Origin: Rhodococcus sp. KRD197
GTDB lineage: Bacteria > Actinomycetota > Actinomycetes > Mycobacteriales > Mycobacteriaceae
Assembly (NCBI RefSeq): GCF_017168235.1
Contig: NZ_JABFAO010000006.1
Location: forward strand, 62,001 to 126,000
Reading direction: 5' to 3'
Length of the DNA stretch: 64,000 bases
Part shown: one piece after another, positions 37,279 through 45,877 of the stretch
Layout: the number at the start of each line of letters is the position of its first letter
How positions within the stretch are numbered: position 1 is the first letter of the stretch
Notes under the pieces: generated by a model
Told to the model about the DNA's origin: nothing
What the model saw: only the letters and a program-made list of their open reading frames with translations
Databases searched by the model: none
Made by a program: the position numbers and the translations under genes

Positions 37279-38700
37279 GTGACTTCGGATAGCACTACAC
37301 GCGACGGAAGAACCCAATATTCAGATAGATCTCGACAGCGCACCCTCCTCATGGGAATCTGCGCGATCACATTCATCATCTACCTCGATACCAGTATCGC
37401 GCCAGTGGCAATTCCGACAATCACTGATCGCCTCGGCGGCGGCGATACTGCTGCCCAGTGGATTTTGGACTCGTACACCTTGGCGTTCGCTTGCTTGCTC
37501 TTGTCGGGTGGGTTGCTGGGCGCGCGGTTCGGTACGCGCAGAATTCTGTTGGGCGGGACCGCTGCATTCGGCCTCGCGTCGGTTGCGTGTGCCATCGCAC
37601 CGACGATGAATGTGCTGATCGCTGGACGTGGACTGCAAGGTGCGTGCGCTGCGGTTGTAGTTCCGCTGTCCATCGCTGCGTTGACAGAGAATTTCCCCGA
37701 CCCACGTGCCCGCGCCAAGGCCATAGGGATTTGGGGCGGAACGGCGGGAGTCGCGCTCGCCCTCGGGCCTCTGGTCGGTGGGGTGTTGGTGTCCTCTGCG
37801 GGATGGCAGTCACTGTTCTGGATAAACGCCCCGATTGCGCTGGGCGCCTGGATCGCGCTGCGCATGTCGCGTCGCGTCGAATCAGTCGCGCGCAGAGGCA
37901 AAGTCGACGTGATCGGACAAGTCTTCTTCGTTGCGGTCGGTGCCGGGGCGACGCTGGCTCTCGTAGAGGGGCCGCATCAGGGTTGGACGCACCCCTTCGG
38001 CCTGTTCGCTACGGCGGTGGCCGCCGCAGCGCTCATGCTTTTCGTCTGGTGGGAACGTCGCACCGAGACGCCGATGCTGCCCCCCGGGTTGTTGCGCATC
38101 CCCGAAGTGTTCGTTGCCTGCGCTGTCAATTTTTTCGGGCTTTTCGGCCTCTACGGCGTGCTGTTCATACTGACTCTGCATCTACAAGGCGCCTTGGGAC
38201 TGAGTCCGATGGAGACAGGACTGCAGTTCCTTCCGCTCTTCGGTGCCATCGGGGCCGGCTCGCTCGGGGCATCGTATGTCGCCGGTCGCCTCGGAATCAG
38301 GGCGACGATGCTGGTGGGGCTCGGTTCGATCTGTGTCGGACTGCTCGGGCTGATGTCTATTCCGGCGGGGATGCCGTTCGCGGTGTACGGCGTAGCGCTC
38401 GCACTGCTCGGCATCGGAATCCCGTTGTCCGGTGGCGTGGTAGCCATCGCCGCGATGGTGAACGCAGTGCCGACGGAGTGGGTGGGCGCCGCATCTGGCG
38501 CAATGAACACGTTCAGACAGTTCGGCGCTGTGTTCGGGGTCGCCATCGCGGCCATCGCGTCACCTCGCGTGGGTAGCGAGGTGACGTCGATGTCCGCGAC
38601 ATTCGCAATCGCTGCGTTGGGAGCATTGGCAGGGGTCATCATGACCGTTGTAGCGCTTCGACCATCAAAGGCGAAGGAGCGTCGAGGTCAAGCGACGTAG
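37279..38700 (+). CDS. MFS transporter, DHA2 (EmrB/QacA) type, 14 membrane segments
   Basis: Proton-driven drug or metabolite exporter. TM1 carries LDTSIAPVAIPTI, the motif D1-like sequence of the DHA2 family; the loop 2-3 motif is LGARFGTRRILLGG, and motif C is GTAGVALALGPLVGGVLVS. 473 residues with about 14 hydrophobic stretches. The start GTG lacks an evident ribosome site. Its 3' end overlaps by 13 bases the convergent hydrolase gene. Substrate unknown; export of the Pfa-type product is a possibility only by proximity. Confidence 0.87.
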   Translation: MTSDSTTRDGRTQYSDRSRQRTLLMGICAITFIIYLDTSIAPVAIPTITDRLGGGDTAAQWILDSYTLAFACLLLSGGLLGARFGTRRILLGGTAAFGLASVACAIAPTMNVLIAGRGLQGACAAVVVPLSIAALTENFPDPRARAKAIGIWGGTAGVALALGPLVGGVLVSSAGWQSLFWINAPIALGAWIALRMSRRVESVARRGKVDVIGQVFFVAVGAGATLALVEGPHQGWTHPFGLFATAVAAAALMLFVWWERRTETPMLPPGLLRIPEVFVACAVNFFGLFGLYGVLFILTLHLQGALGLSPMETGLQFLPLFGAIGAGSLGASYVAGRLGIRATMLVGLGSICVGLLGLMSIPAGMPFAVYGVALALLGIGIPLSGGVVAIAAMVNAVPTEWVGAASGAMNTFRQFGAVFGVAIAAIASPRVGSEVTSMSATFAIAALGALAGVIMTVVALRPSKAKERRGQAT

Positions 38701-39593
38701 TCGCCGGTCCGGATCCAGTCGGATGCGACCGCTGCGATTGCCCCGGAGTCCTTGATCCACTCGAAGTGGTCGCGATGGGTTACCGGAGAATCTCCGTCGA
38801 TGTGCCAGCGTGTGACCGGTGACGAAGTCATCCTGGATTCGAGGAAGTCGACGTTCGACTTGGGCCCGAGGAGGTCCTCTTCCAGCGATATTGCGAAAAC
38901 AGGTGTCGTCATCGCCGCAAGCAGGCGGTCGTAGTTGCGAGACGAGCCAGCTGGACGGTACCGGCTGGTCAGCGAATGTCGAGACCAATCGACCATGACG
39001 CGCCCTGCCATGGCTCCGGGGATGAGAACTCCCCCCGGCCAATGCCCTTTGAATCGTGCAACGAGTCCGATCCACTGAATGTCGCGTAGTGCCTCGAACC
39101 AGCGACGCATACCGAAAGCGCGCCAGTAGACCGTTCCGGTGCCGATCACAGTGACGCTATCGACAGCCCCAGGTTCGGCAGCTGAATAGAGCAGCGCGAG
39201 TTGCCCGCCGAGGCTGTGGCCGAACAGATGAATGTCGCTGTCTACGAATGTCTCTCGAATAACCGCAGTGATTGCCGGGAGGTCGGTCTCTATCATCTCG
39301 CGGTAGCCGAAGTTCGGCTGCTCGAGCAGTGGGGGCTTGCTCTCGCCCTGCCCGCGCAGATCGCACAGTGCCACCGAAAAACCCTGACCATGAAATGCTT
39401 TGGCAAGGTGCATGTAGTGCTTCGCCTTCATGACCATTGCAGGAAGAATCAACACGACCGGTGCCGACGGATCGACAGCCCGCAGAATTCGGACGGTGAA
39501 GCTGATGTCTCCCGAGACGGTGACAGGCAGCGCCTCGAGCGAGGAGTACTCCGACGGACGACGGGTTCCCGAGGTTGCAGACATCTTGCTCAC
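38688..39593 (-). CDS. Alpha/beta hydrolase
   Basis: Serine hydrolase with nucleophile elbow LFGHSLGGQLALLYS (GHSLGG) and a charged loop LCDLRGQGES preceding it. The acid residue probably lies near SLEEDLLGP and the histidine in THRDHFEW. About 301 residues from GTG 39593, which overlaps the stop of the thioesterase gene (GTGA); an internal ATG at 39584 is an alternative start. No signal peptide. It forms a small operon with a hotdog thioesterase and an acyl-CoA dehydrogenase, suggesting an acyl-ester or acyl-thioester substrate. Confidence 0.82.
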   Translation of the reverse strand: MSKMSATSGTRRPSEYSSLEALPVTVSGDISFTVRILRAVDPSAPVVLILPAMVMKAKHYMHLAKAFHGQGFSVALCDLRGQGESKPPLLEQPNFGYREMIETDLPAITAVIRETFVDSDIHLFGHSLGGQLALLYSAAEPGAVDSVTVIGTGTVYWRAFGMRRWFEALRDIQWIGLVARFKGHWPGGVLIPGAMAGRVMVDWSRHSLTSRYRPAGSSRNYDRLLAAMTTPVFAISLEEDLLGPKSNVDFLESRMTSSPVTRWHIDGDSPVTHRDHFEWIKDSGAIAAVASDWIRTGDYVA

Positions 39594-40126
39594 CCCTGCC
39601 CGTCGGTGACGACGACGTCGCACACATAGTCGAACGTGAACTTGGCGACGGTTGTGTCCTCGTCGTTCAAGACCGTGACCTTGCCGGTGAGTTCGAATCG
39701 TTGGTTGGATGTGGCCCCGAGAATCGCCCTCAACTCGCGCTCGTCGACCGTCGCAATTGCTCGGATGTGCCCGCTGGCTGGCTTTCGGTAGGAGGCGGTC
39801 GCCCCGCGCACCACGAGACTGTCGATGAGGTGCAGGCCGGTGGCAGCTGCGCCGGCAACGGCAGCAGCTCCTGCGATGTCAGCTGCTGTGAACAGCGCCC
39901 CGGCGTGCACGGTGCCCATGTGGTTGACCACATGCGGAGCGTTGGGAATCTCGACGACGGCGCGGTCCGGGCTTATTTCGGTGATGGACGTACCGATATG
40001 AGCGCCGAACGGAACCAGCGTATCGGCGACGGATCGGAGTAGCTCGTAGTCGGGGGAATCGTAATCGATGGCGCCGAACGCGGCTGCGAACCTTCCGACC
40101 TTTCGGTCGGCAGTGGACAGGGACAT
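39590..40126 (-). CDS. PaaI/DUF4442-type hotdog thioesterase
   Basis: Single hotdog-fold protein of 178 residues. VEIPNAPHVVNHMGTVHAGALFTAADIAGAAA is the typical N-HxGxxHgG-type region of acyl-CoA thioesterases, followed by YRKPASGHIRAIATV. The start at 40126 has AAGGAGCA directly upstream. Coupled by GTGA to the alpha/beta hydrolase and 31 bases from the acyl-CoA dehydrogenase, implying breakdown or release of a specific acyl-CoA. Confidence 0.85.
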   Translation of the reverse strand: MSLSTADRKVGRFAAAFGAIDYDSPDYELLRSVADTLVPFGAHIGTSITEISPDRAVVEIPNAPHVVNHMGTVHAGALFTAADIAGAAAVAGAAATGLHLIDSLVVRGATASYRKPASGHIRAIATVDERELRAILGATSNQRFELTGKVTVLNDEDTTVAKFTFDYVCDVVVTDGQG

Positions 40127-40157
40127 GGTGTGCTCCTTTTCTTGTGTTGGCGCAACG

Positions 40158-41387
40158 TCAGCGGAACGGGCGCAATACTCGCCGTGCGATCGACCAGCGG
40201 AGGACCTCCGATGGCCCCTCGTAGATCCGAAATGCGCGTGCTTCCACCAGAAATCTCGCGACAAGGTGGTCTTCGCACACGCCGAGACCGCCGTGCAACT
40301 GCACTGATCGGTCGAGGATCCGCCACACTGCCTCGGATACGAAGGTCTTGGCAATCGATGCGCTGTGACGCGCATTCGAGGAGTCAGCCCCTTGAGTATC
40401 GATGATCTCGGCGGCCCAGCGAATGAGGCCCCTGGATGCTTCGATGTCGATCTCACTGTCGGCAACGTGTGCCTGCGCCATTCCGTGATCGGCGATCGGA
40501 ACGCCGAACGATGATCGGCCGACGATGTGGCGTGCTGCCATTTCGTGTGCCCGCACGGCAAGACCCAGCCAGTTCATGCAGAACACCAGACGAGACGGCG
40601 CGAGCCGAACGCCGGCGTAGAGCATGCCCTTGCCCACCTCTCCGAGCACGGCATCGGCAGCAACCTCGCAGTCCGTGAAGGTGACTTCACAGTGACCCCC
40701 AGGGATGCTGTGGTCGAGAGTGGGCATGCGACGGCCGACCTGGAAGCCCGGGTTGTCGTGGTCGACCAGGAACATCGTTGGGCCAGCAGGTGTGGCAGCA
40801 ACGACGATGATGAAATCTGCGCCGTCAGCTCCGGTGGTGAAGTGCTTGTCGCCTGTGATGACCCACCCGGAATCGGTTTGCCGCGCTGTGGTTTGGAGCA
40901 TCGATGGGTCCGATCCGGTCCCAGGAGCCGGCTCTGTCATAGCGATCGCAGATCGAGTGTCGCCGGCCGAGAGTGGCGCGAGGTAGCGCTCTTTCTGTTC
41001 GGTCGTGCCGGCATCTCGCAGCAGGTGGATGTTCCCGTCGTCCGGTGCGGAACCGTTCACGGAGAGGGGGCCGAGGAGGCTTGCGCCTGCGGCCTCGAGG
41101 ACGAGTGCCTGCGCCCGCATGTCGAGTCCGAGTCCACCGTATCGAGTTTCGGACAGGGGGCCGAAAACTCCCGCAGCCTTGGCTTTGCGCTGCAGGTCGA
41201 GTCGCAGGGCATCGTCCACGATCCGTCCGTCGACGATAACCTCCCGTTCAACCGGGATTACATGTTCGGCAATGAACGCCGAGGTCTTGGAGGCCAGGTG
41301 AGTGGCCGCGGGACGGTCGATGCTGGGTGCGGCTTCGGGTTCTGGGAGTTCGTTTCGGGGTATTGTTCCGCTCTCGAGAGTGCTCAT
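40158..41387 (-). CDS. Acyl-CoA dehydrogenase
   Basis: FAD enzyme introducing an alpha-beta double bond into acyl-CoA. Three domains are visible: N-terminal helices, the beta domain with AIAMTEPAPGTGSDPSMLQTTA and GWVITGDKHFTTGADGADF, and the C-terminal helical domain with LHGGLGVCEDHLVARFLVEA and RIYEGPSEVLRWSIARRVL. The catalytic base is probably the Glu in IYEGPSEV. About 409 residues from ATG 41387; an in-frame ATG at 41510 extends into the divergent promoter and was rejected. First gene of the operon with thioesterase and hydrolase. Confidence 0.87.
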   Translation of the reverse strand: MSTLESGTIPRNELPEPEAAPSIDRPAATHLASKTSAFIAEHVIPVEREVIVDGRIVDDALRLDLQRKAKAAGVFGPLSETRYGGLGLDMRAQALVLEAAGASLLGPLSVNGSAPDDGNIHLLRDAGTTEQKERYLAPLSAGDTRSAIAMTEPAPGTGSDPSMLQTTARQTDSGWVITGDKHFTTGADGADFIIVVAATPAGPTMFLVDHDNPGFQVGRRMPTLDHSIPGGHCEVTFTDCEVAADAVLGEVGKGMLYAGVRLAPSRLVFCMNWLGLAVRAHEMAARHIVGRSSFGVPIADHGMAQAHVADSEIDIEASRGLIRWAAEIIDTQGADSSNARHSASIAKTFVSEAVWRILDRSVQLHGGLGVCEDHLVARFLVEARAFRIYEGPSEVLRWSIARRVLRPFR

Positions 41388-41552
41388 GGCCCCGAGTCTC
41401 GTTGGGCCTGTCCTCGAGGGCTGCCGTGATAGCTGATGCCGATCGTTTGAATCGGATGAAGAGAGTCGCTGTGCGACATGCGCGGCGACCGCATCAGACT
41501 CGAGCTGCATCCACTACTTGCTGCTGTGAGCAATCGAAGGAGTTCGAGACCT

Positions 41553-42494
41553 ATGTTGGAAGCCGGCCGATTCACTGTGATCGTCGTCGAACGAACGCTC
41601 GAGGCCACCGACGTAGTCTCGCTCGAGCTCGAGCTTCCTGAGGGAGGCGTTCTTCCCGAGTGGCACGCAGGAGCGCATATCGATGTCGGAGTCGGCGTCG
41701 ATGAGGTTCGGCAGTACTCCCTGTGCGGATCGCCGGAGAGCAGGCAGCGGTGGCGAATCGGCGTACTGAACGAGCAAGGCGGCCGGGGTGGTTCGAGGTT
41801 CTTGCACGAGCACGCGCATCCCGGCGCTACGCTGTCGGTGTCGATGCCGCGCAACAACTTTCCGCTTGTCGAATCTGCACGGTATGCGTTCGTTGCCGGG
41901 GGTATTGGAATCACCCCACTGATCCCGATGATCGCAGCGGTGGAGCGGGCCGGTGCTGACTGGCGCTTGTTCTATGGCGGACGGTCCCGCGCGACAATGG
42001 GGTTCACCGAGGAACTGTCAGCGTACGGGGATCGCGTGGCCATTCTCCCGCAGGACGAAGTCGGACTTCTTCCACTGGCGGAGATCGTGACCGGAGTGGG
42101 TCCGCAGACGGAGATCTACTGCTGTGGACCGGAACCGCTACTTGCGGCGGTCGAGAGTATCGCCGAGGGCAGCTTGCATGTCGAACGATTCGCTCCCCGA
42201 GCGAACGCATTCGACGGGCCGGATGTCCCGTTCGACGTTCGGATCGCGAGCACTGGCAAAGTGATTCGCGTCGAGTCCGAACAGTCGTTGGCAGACGCGC
42301 TGGAGCGATCGGGTGTGTCGGTGTCGACGTCATGCCGAGAGGGCACCTGTTCCACTTGCGAGATCAAAGTTCTCGATGGCGTTCCGATTCATCGTGACTC
42401 CGTGCTCTCCGACGAGGAACGCGCTCGTGGGGAGTCGATGATGGTGTGCGTCTCTCGCGCCTCGGCGTCGTCCATTCTCTTGCTTGATCTTTGA
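41553..42494 (+). CDS. Phthalate-dioxygenase-reductase-like oxidoreductase (VanB type, flavin + 2Fe-2S)
   Basis: Electron-transfer protein feeding Rieske oxygenases. N-terminal flavin-binding barrel (RQYSLCGSP), central NAD domain (FVAGGIGITPLIPMIAA and EIYCCGPEPLLAAV), and C-terminal plant-type ferredoxin with cluster cysteines in SCREGTCSTCEIKV plus one in MMVCVSRA. About 313 residues from ATG 41553, which has AAGGAG 10 bases upstream. Divergent from the acyl-CoA dehydrogenase. No oxygenase subunit is present in the window, so its partner is elsewhere. Confidence 0.88.
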   Translation: MLEAGRFTVIVVERTLEATDVVSLELELPEGGVLPEWHAGAHIDVGVGVDEVRQYSLCGSPESRQRWRIGVLNEQGGRGGSRFLHEHAHPGATLSVSMPRNNFPLVESARYAFVAGGIGITPLIPMIAAVERAGADWRLFYGGRSRATMGFTEELSAYGDRVAILPQDEVGLLPLAEIVTGVGPQTEIYCCGPEPLLAAVESIAEGSLHVERFAPRANAFDGPDVPFDVRIASTGKVIRVESEQSLADALERSGVSVSTSCREGTCSTCEIKVLDGVPIHRDSVLSDEERARGESMMVCVSRASASSILLLDL

Positions 42495-42603
42495 GCTGTC
42501 CTCTTGCCTTGCGTTCGACTTTGCTGACCATTTCAGATCGGTCACACCCTGCGAGCGCCCGAAGCGTATCGACCGTAGAACTTATACCTATCGAGGAGCC
42601 ACG

Positions 42604-42870
42604 GTGTTCAAGCGGATTGCAGTAGTCAACAGGGGTGAGGCGGCGGTTCGCCTGATCAGGGCTGTGAAGGAACTCAACGCCGAGTACGACTACGGTATCC
42701 GGACGGTGGCGTTGCATACCGATTCCGAGCGCGCATCCGAATTCGAAACCATCCACAACATCCAACGAGCCCAACAAGTCGGATCCGTCCACCACATCGT
42801 CCCCGCCGCCGAACTCAGACCACAAATCATCGCCGCAATCGAACGCGGCATAACCCGCGCACACCCATAG
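42604..42870 (+). pseudogene. Relic of a giant biotin-dependent acyl-CoA carboxylase (both ends fused, middle deleted)
   Basis: The first about 45 residues, MFKRIAVVNRGEAAVRLIRA and onward to TVALHTDSER, match the N-terminus of a biotin carboxylase domain. The last about 42 residues, from EFETIHNIQRAQQVGSVHHI to the stop after IERGITRAHP, resemble the C-terminus of a carboxyltransferase domain. Both ends occur together in the roughly 1,800-residue single-chain BC-BCCP-CT carboxylases of mycolic-acid bacteria. Here they join in frame into an 88-residue product lacking every catalytic motif, pointing to an internal deletion of about 5 kb. Identification of the C-terminal part is from memory of the family, so moderately certain. 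Confidence 0.68.
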
Positions 42871-42939
42871 CGCACCCTCGACTAGCTCGAGCAGGTAGTC
42901 CACCGGTTTCTGGACCCGCTCTCGTGCGACCCTTACTCC

Positions 42940-43557
42940 GTGTTGGTCGATGTCCTGAACTATGTGGGTATTGCGGTGTTCGCTGCGTCGGGCGCCCTCA
43001 TCGGTGTGCGCAAACGCCTCGACTTGTTCGGTGTGTGTGTTGTGGGCATCACGACGGGTATCGGCGGTGGCATCATCCGCGATGTCCTGCTCGGCATCCA
43101 TCCGCCGACCTCGCTGGATCAGTGGCCGAACCTCGCGGTGGGGCTGGCAGCGTCGTTGATCGTGTTCGTGGCCCATCCCGCGATGAATCGGGTGTGGAAG
43201 GGCATGTTGCTCTTCGACGCCTTCGGGATGGGCCTGTTCGCGTCCACGGGTGCCTCGATCGCGCTGGCCGCCGGGGGGAGTTCGCTCTCCGCCTGCCTGA
43301 TCGGTGCGACGACGGCGGTGGCGGGTGGCGTCATCCGCGACATCCTGGTCAACGAGGTGCCACTGCTGCTGCGCCGCGACCTGTACGCGATTCCGGCGCT
43401 GCTGGGGTCGTCGATCGTCGCGGTGGTCGAGGGCCTGGGTCTGCCCGAGAACGTGGGGTTGATCGTCGGGACCGTCGTAGCGACGGGACTGCGGCTACTC
43501 GCGCTGTGGAGGCGCTGGAATCTCCCCATCGCCAGACGCGTCCCGGACGAGGAATAG
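42940..43557 (+). CDS. TRIC-type (UPF0126) cation channel family membrane protein
   Basis: Seven-helix membrane protein built of two homologous halves. Each half has the glycine-rich signature: GITTGIGGGIIRDVLLG in the first and GATTAVAGGVIRDILVNEVP in the second. Bacterial TRIC homologues are trimeric potassium-permeable channels. 205 residues, GTG start at 42940. It sits alone between the carboxylase relic and mprA. Confidence 0.88.
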   Translation: MLVDVLNYVGIAVFAASGALIGVRKRLDLFGVCVVGITTGIGGGIIRDVLLGIHPPTSLDQWPNLAVGLAASLIVFVAHPAMNRVWKGMLLFDAFGMGLFASTGASIALAAGGSSLSACLIGATTAVAGGVIRDILVNEVPLLLRRDLYAIPALLGSSIVAVVEGLGLPENVGLIVGTVVATGLRLLALWRRWNLPIARRVPDEE

Positions 43558-43574
43558 GGCGCTGAACCGACCCT

Positions 43575-43591
43575 TCTCAGACATATCTCAG
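43575..43591 (+). promoter_or_regulatory. MprA-box-like direct repeat upstream of mprA
   Basis: TCTCAG at 43575-43580 and again at 43586-43591, separated by 5 bases, ends 16 bases before the mprA start. The same arrangement occurs before pepD. Direct repeats of this kind are the known MprA binding pattern in mycobacteria. Confidence 0.65.
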
Positions 43592-43607
43592 TCCTTCAGG
43601 ACAAACT

Positions 43608-44300
43608 GTGACAATGCGTATTCTGGTTGTCGACGACGATCGAGCGGTTCGCGACTCGCTCCGCAGGTCGCTCACCTTCAACGGCTACACCGTCGAGCTT
43701 GCGGTCGACGGGCTCGATGCCCTCGAGAAAGTGGCAGCCGCGCGTCCCGACGCCCTGGTGTTGGACGTGATGATGCCTCGTCTGGACGGCTTGGAGGTGT
43801 GCCGGAGGCTGCGCAGCACGGGCGACGACCTGCCCATTCTGGTGCTCACGGCGCGCGACTCGGTCTCCGAGCGGGTGGCGGGTCTGGACGCCGGTGCTGA
43901 CGACTATCTGCCCAAGCCGTTCGCGCTGGAGGAGTTGCTCGCACGTCTGCGGGCTCTGCTTCGGCGGACGGCCATGGAGGCGGAGGGCGAGTCCGAGGCG
44001 CTCGAGTTCGCCGATCTGACGCTCGACCCGGTGACCCGCGAGGTGACTCGCGGTGAGCGTTCGATCAGTTTGACTCGCACCGAGTTCTCGCTGATGGAGA
44101 TGCTGCTGATGAACCCGAGACGGGTTCTCACGCGCAGCCGGATCCTCGAGGAGGTCTGGGGCTACGACTTCCCGACGTCGGGCAACGCCCTCGAGGTCTA
44201 TGTCGGCTACCTGCGGCGCAAGACTGAGGCGGAGGGGGAGTCGCGATTGATTCACACCGTCCGAGGCGTCGGATATGTCCTGCGTGAGACGCCTCCGTGA
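43608..44300 (+). CDS. mprA: Two-component response regulator MprA
   Basis: OmpR/PhoB-class regulator for envelope stress. Receiver domain (residues 1-120) starts [18 protein letters not shown], with phosphoacceptor Asp53 in [12 protein letters not shown] and Lys in LPKPF. The winged-helix DNA-binding domain follows (about 135-230), ending [14 protein letters not shown]. 230 residues. GTG start giving MTMRILV, matching the mycobacterial MSVRILV start. Overlaps mprB by TGATG. Preceded by its own MprA-box-like repeat, consistent with autoregulation. Confidence 0.93.
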   Translation: MTMRILVVDDDRAVRDSLRRSLTFNGYTVELAVDGLDALEKVAAARPDALVLDVMMPRLDGLEVCRRLRSTGDDLPILVLTARDSVSERVAGLDAGADDYLPKPFALEELLARLRALLRRTAMEAEGESEALEFADLTLDPVTREVTRGERSISLTRTEFSLMEMLLMNPRRVLTRSRILEEVWGYDFPTSGNALEVYVGYLRRKTEAEGESRLIHTVRGVGYVLRETPP

Positions 44301-45733
44301 TGGTCGATTCATCGGGGCGACGTCCGGCGGTGTCGGACGAATTGGTGATGCGTCCGCCGATGCCGCTCACGCGCACCGTGTCGCTGCGGTGGCGGGTGAC
44401 GCTGCTGGCGGCGTCGGTGGTGGCCATCGCTGTCGCTGTGATGGCCATCGCCGCGTACGCGGTGGTCTCGCGGGCGTTGTACGGCGATGTCGATACGCAG
44501 TTGCGCACCCGGTCCGACGCACTCATCAACTCTCGGGTGGTCACATTCGACCCTCGCTACGTCGCCGGCGCCACCCTGTACAGCACCGATGTGTCCGTGG
44601 CGTTGATCTTCTCGGATCTGACCAAGTACGTTCCGCCCGGATCGCAGGTGCCCATCGGTAGTCCGGAGCTCGCGGTAGCCCGAGGCCTGTCGGATATGTC
44701 GTTGCGCACGGTCGACGATCAGCGCGTGCTGAGTCAGCGCACCCAGGATGGCAGTACCGTTGTTATCGCACAGCGCCTTTCGCCCACCGGGGCGGTGTTG
44801 GATCGGCTTGCGTGGGTGCTGTTGGTGGTCGGCGCTTTCGGGGTGGTGCTGGCTGCGGGTGCTGGTATGGCAGTCGGCCGCACCGGTTTACGGCCGATCG
44901 CACGTTTGACTGCCGCCGCCGAGCGAGTCGCGCGCACCGACGATCTCACTCCGATTCCGGTGACAGGTGACGACGAATTGGCGCGCCTGACCGAAAGCTT
45001 CAACACGATGCTGCGCGCACTGGCGGAATCACGGGAGCGGCAGGGCCGACTCGTCGCCGACGCCGGACATGAACTGCGGACACCGTTGACTTCACTGCGG
45101 ACCAACATGGAACTGCTCATCGCATCGGGTCGGCCCGGGGCACCGGCGATCCCGGAGGAGGACATGGCCGAACTCCGTTCCGATGTCGTCGCGCAGATTC
45201 AGGAATTGTCCACGTTGGTGGGCGATCTGGTGGATCTTGCCCGCGAGGACGCCCCGGAAACGGTGTACGAGAGAGTGGATCTGGCCGAGGCTGTGGAGCG
45301 CAGCCTCGAACGAGCTCGGCGTCGTCGCAACGAGATCGACTTCGATGCGACGCTGGAGCCGTGGTTCGTCTACGGGGATCAGGCCGGCCTCTCTCGCGCG
45401 GTGCTCAACGTTTTGGACAACGCGGCCAAGTGGAGTCCCACCGGCGGCGAGGTTCGCGTGGTGATGCGCAGGCTCGGTGACGGGCTGATGGAACTCACCG
45501 TCGACGATGCCGGCCCTGGCATTCCCGAGGAGGATCGCGAGCTTGTGTTCGAGCGGTTCTATCGCTCGACGGTGTCACGTTCGATGCCGGGTTCGGGTCT
45601 CGGCCTGGCCATCGTTCGGCAGGTCGTGATCAAACACGGCGGCACCATCGGCGTCGAGGTGTCCGACCGCGGCGGCGCACTCATCCGTATCGTCCTGCCC
45701 GGCGAACCAGCGACAGGCATCGAAATTCCCTGA
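44300..45733 (+). CDS. mprB: Sensor histidine kinase MprB
   Basis: Membrane sensor partner of MprA. First membrane helix about residues 30-55, extracytoplasmic domain about 56-165, second helix about 170-195, then HAMP, dimerisation/phosphoacceptor domain with His257 in ADAGHELRTPLTSL, and an ATPase domain with N-box LNVLDNAAKWSPTGG, DDAGPGIP and GSGLGLAIV boxes. About 477 residues. In mycobacteria it senses envelope stress and controls sigE and pepD. Confidence 0.92.
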   Translation: MVDSSGRRPAVSDELVMRPPMPLTRTVSLRWRVTLLAASVVAIAVAVMAIAAYAVVSRALYGDVDTQLRTRSDALINSRVVTFDPRYVAGATLYSTDVSVALIFSDLTKYVPPGSQVPIGSPELAVARGLSDMSLRTVDDQRVLSQRTQDGSTVVIAQRLSPTGAVLDRLAWVLLVVGAFGVVLAAGAGMAVGRTGLRPIARLTAAAERVARTDDLTPIPVTGDDELARLTESFNTMLRALAESRERQGRLVADAGHELRTPLTSLRTNMELLIASGRPGAPAIPEEDMAELRSDVVAQIQELSTLVGDLVDLAREDAPETVYERVDLAEAVERSLERARRRRNEIDFDATLEPWFVYGDQAGLSRAVLNVLDNAAKWSPTGGEVRVVMRRLGDGLMELTVDDAGPGIPEEDRELVFERFYRSTVSRSMPGSGLGLAIVRQVVIKHGGTIGVEVSDRGGALIRIVLPGEPATGIEIP

Positions 45734-45784
45734 GCCGTAGCTGGTGCGGGCGCTGTGGACAGTCACGGGAAACTGATAGGTGCA

Positions 45785-45801
45785 TCTCAGCGCCTTCTCA
45801 G
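45785..45801 (+). promoter_or_regulatory. MprA-box-like direct repeat upstream of pepD
   Basis: TCTCAG at 45785-45790 and 45796-45801, again with 5 bases between, located 77 bases before pepD. Spacing equals that upstream of mprA. Confidence 0.65.
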
Positions 45802-45877
45802 TACCACCCGGCAAGGTAGTCGTCGAGAAGGCAGGCGACCTCGAAGGGCGAGGTTTTAGTGAAAGAAGCGACTGCAG

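Noticed and set aside
42765..42870. Separate small gene or transposase tail after the biotin carboxylase start
   Set aside because: The reading frame is continuous and the residues look like a carboxyltransferase C-terminus, so one deleted gene explains both parts.
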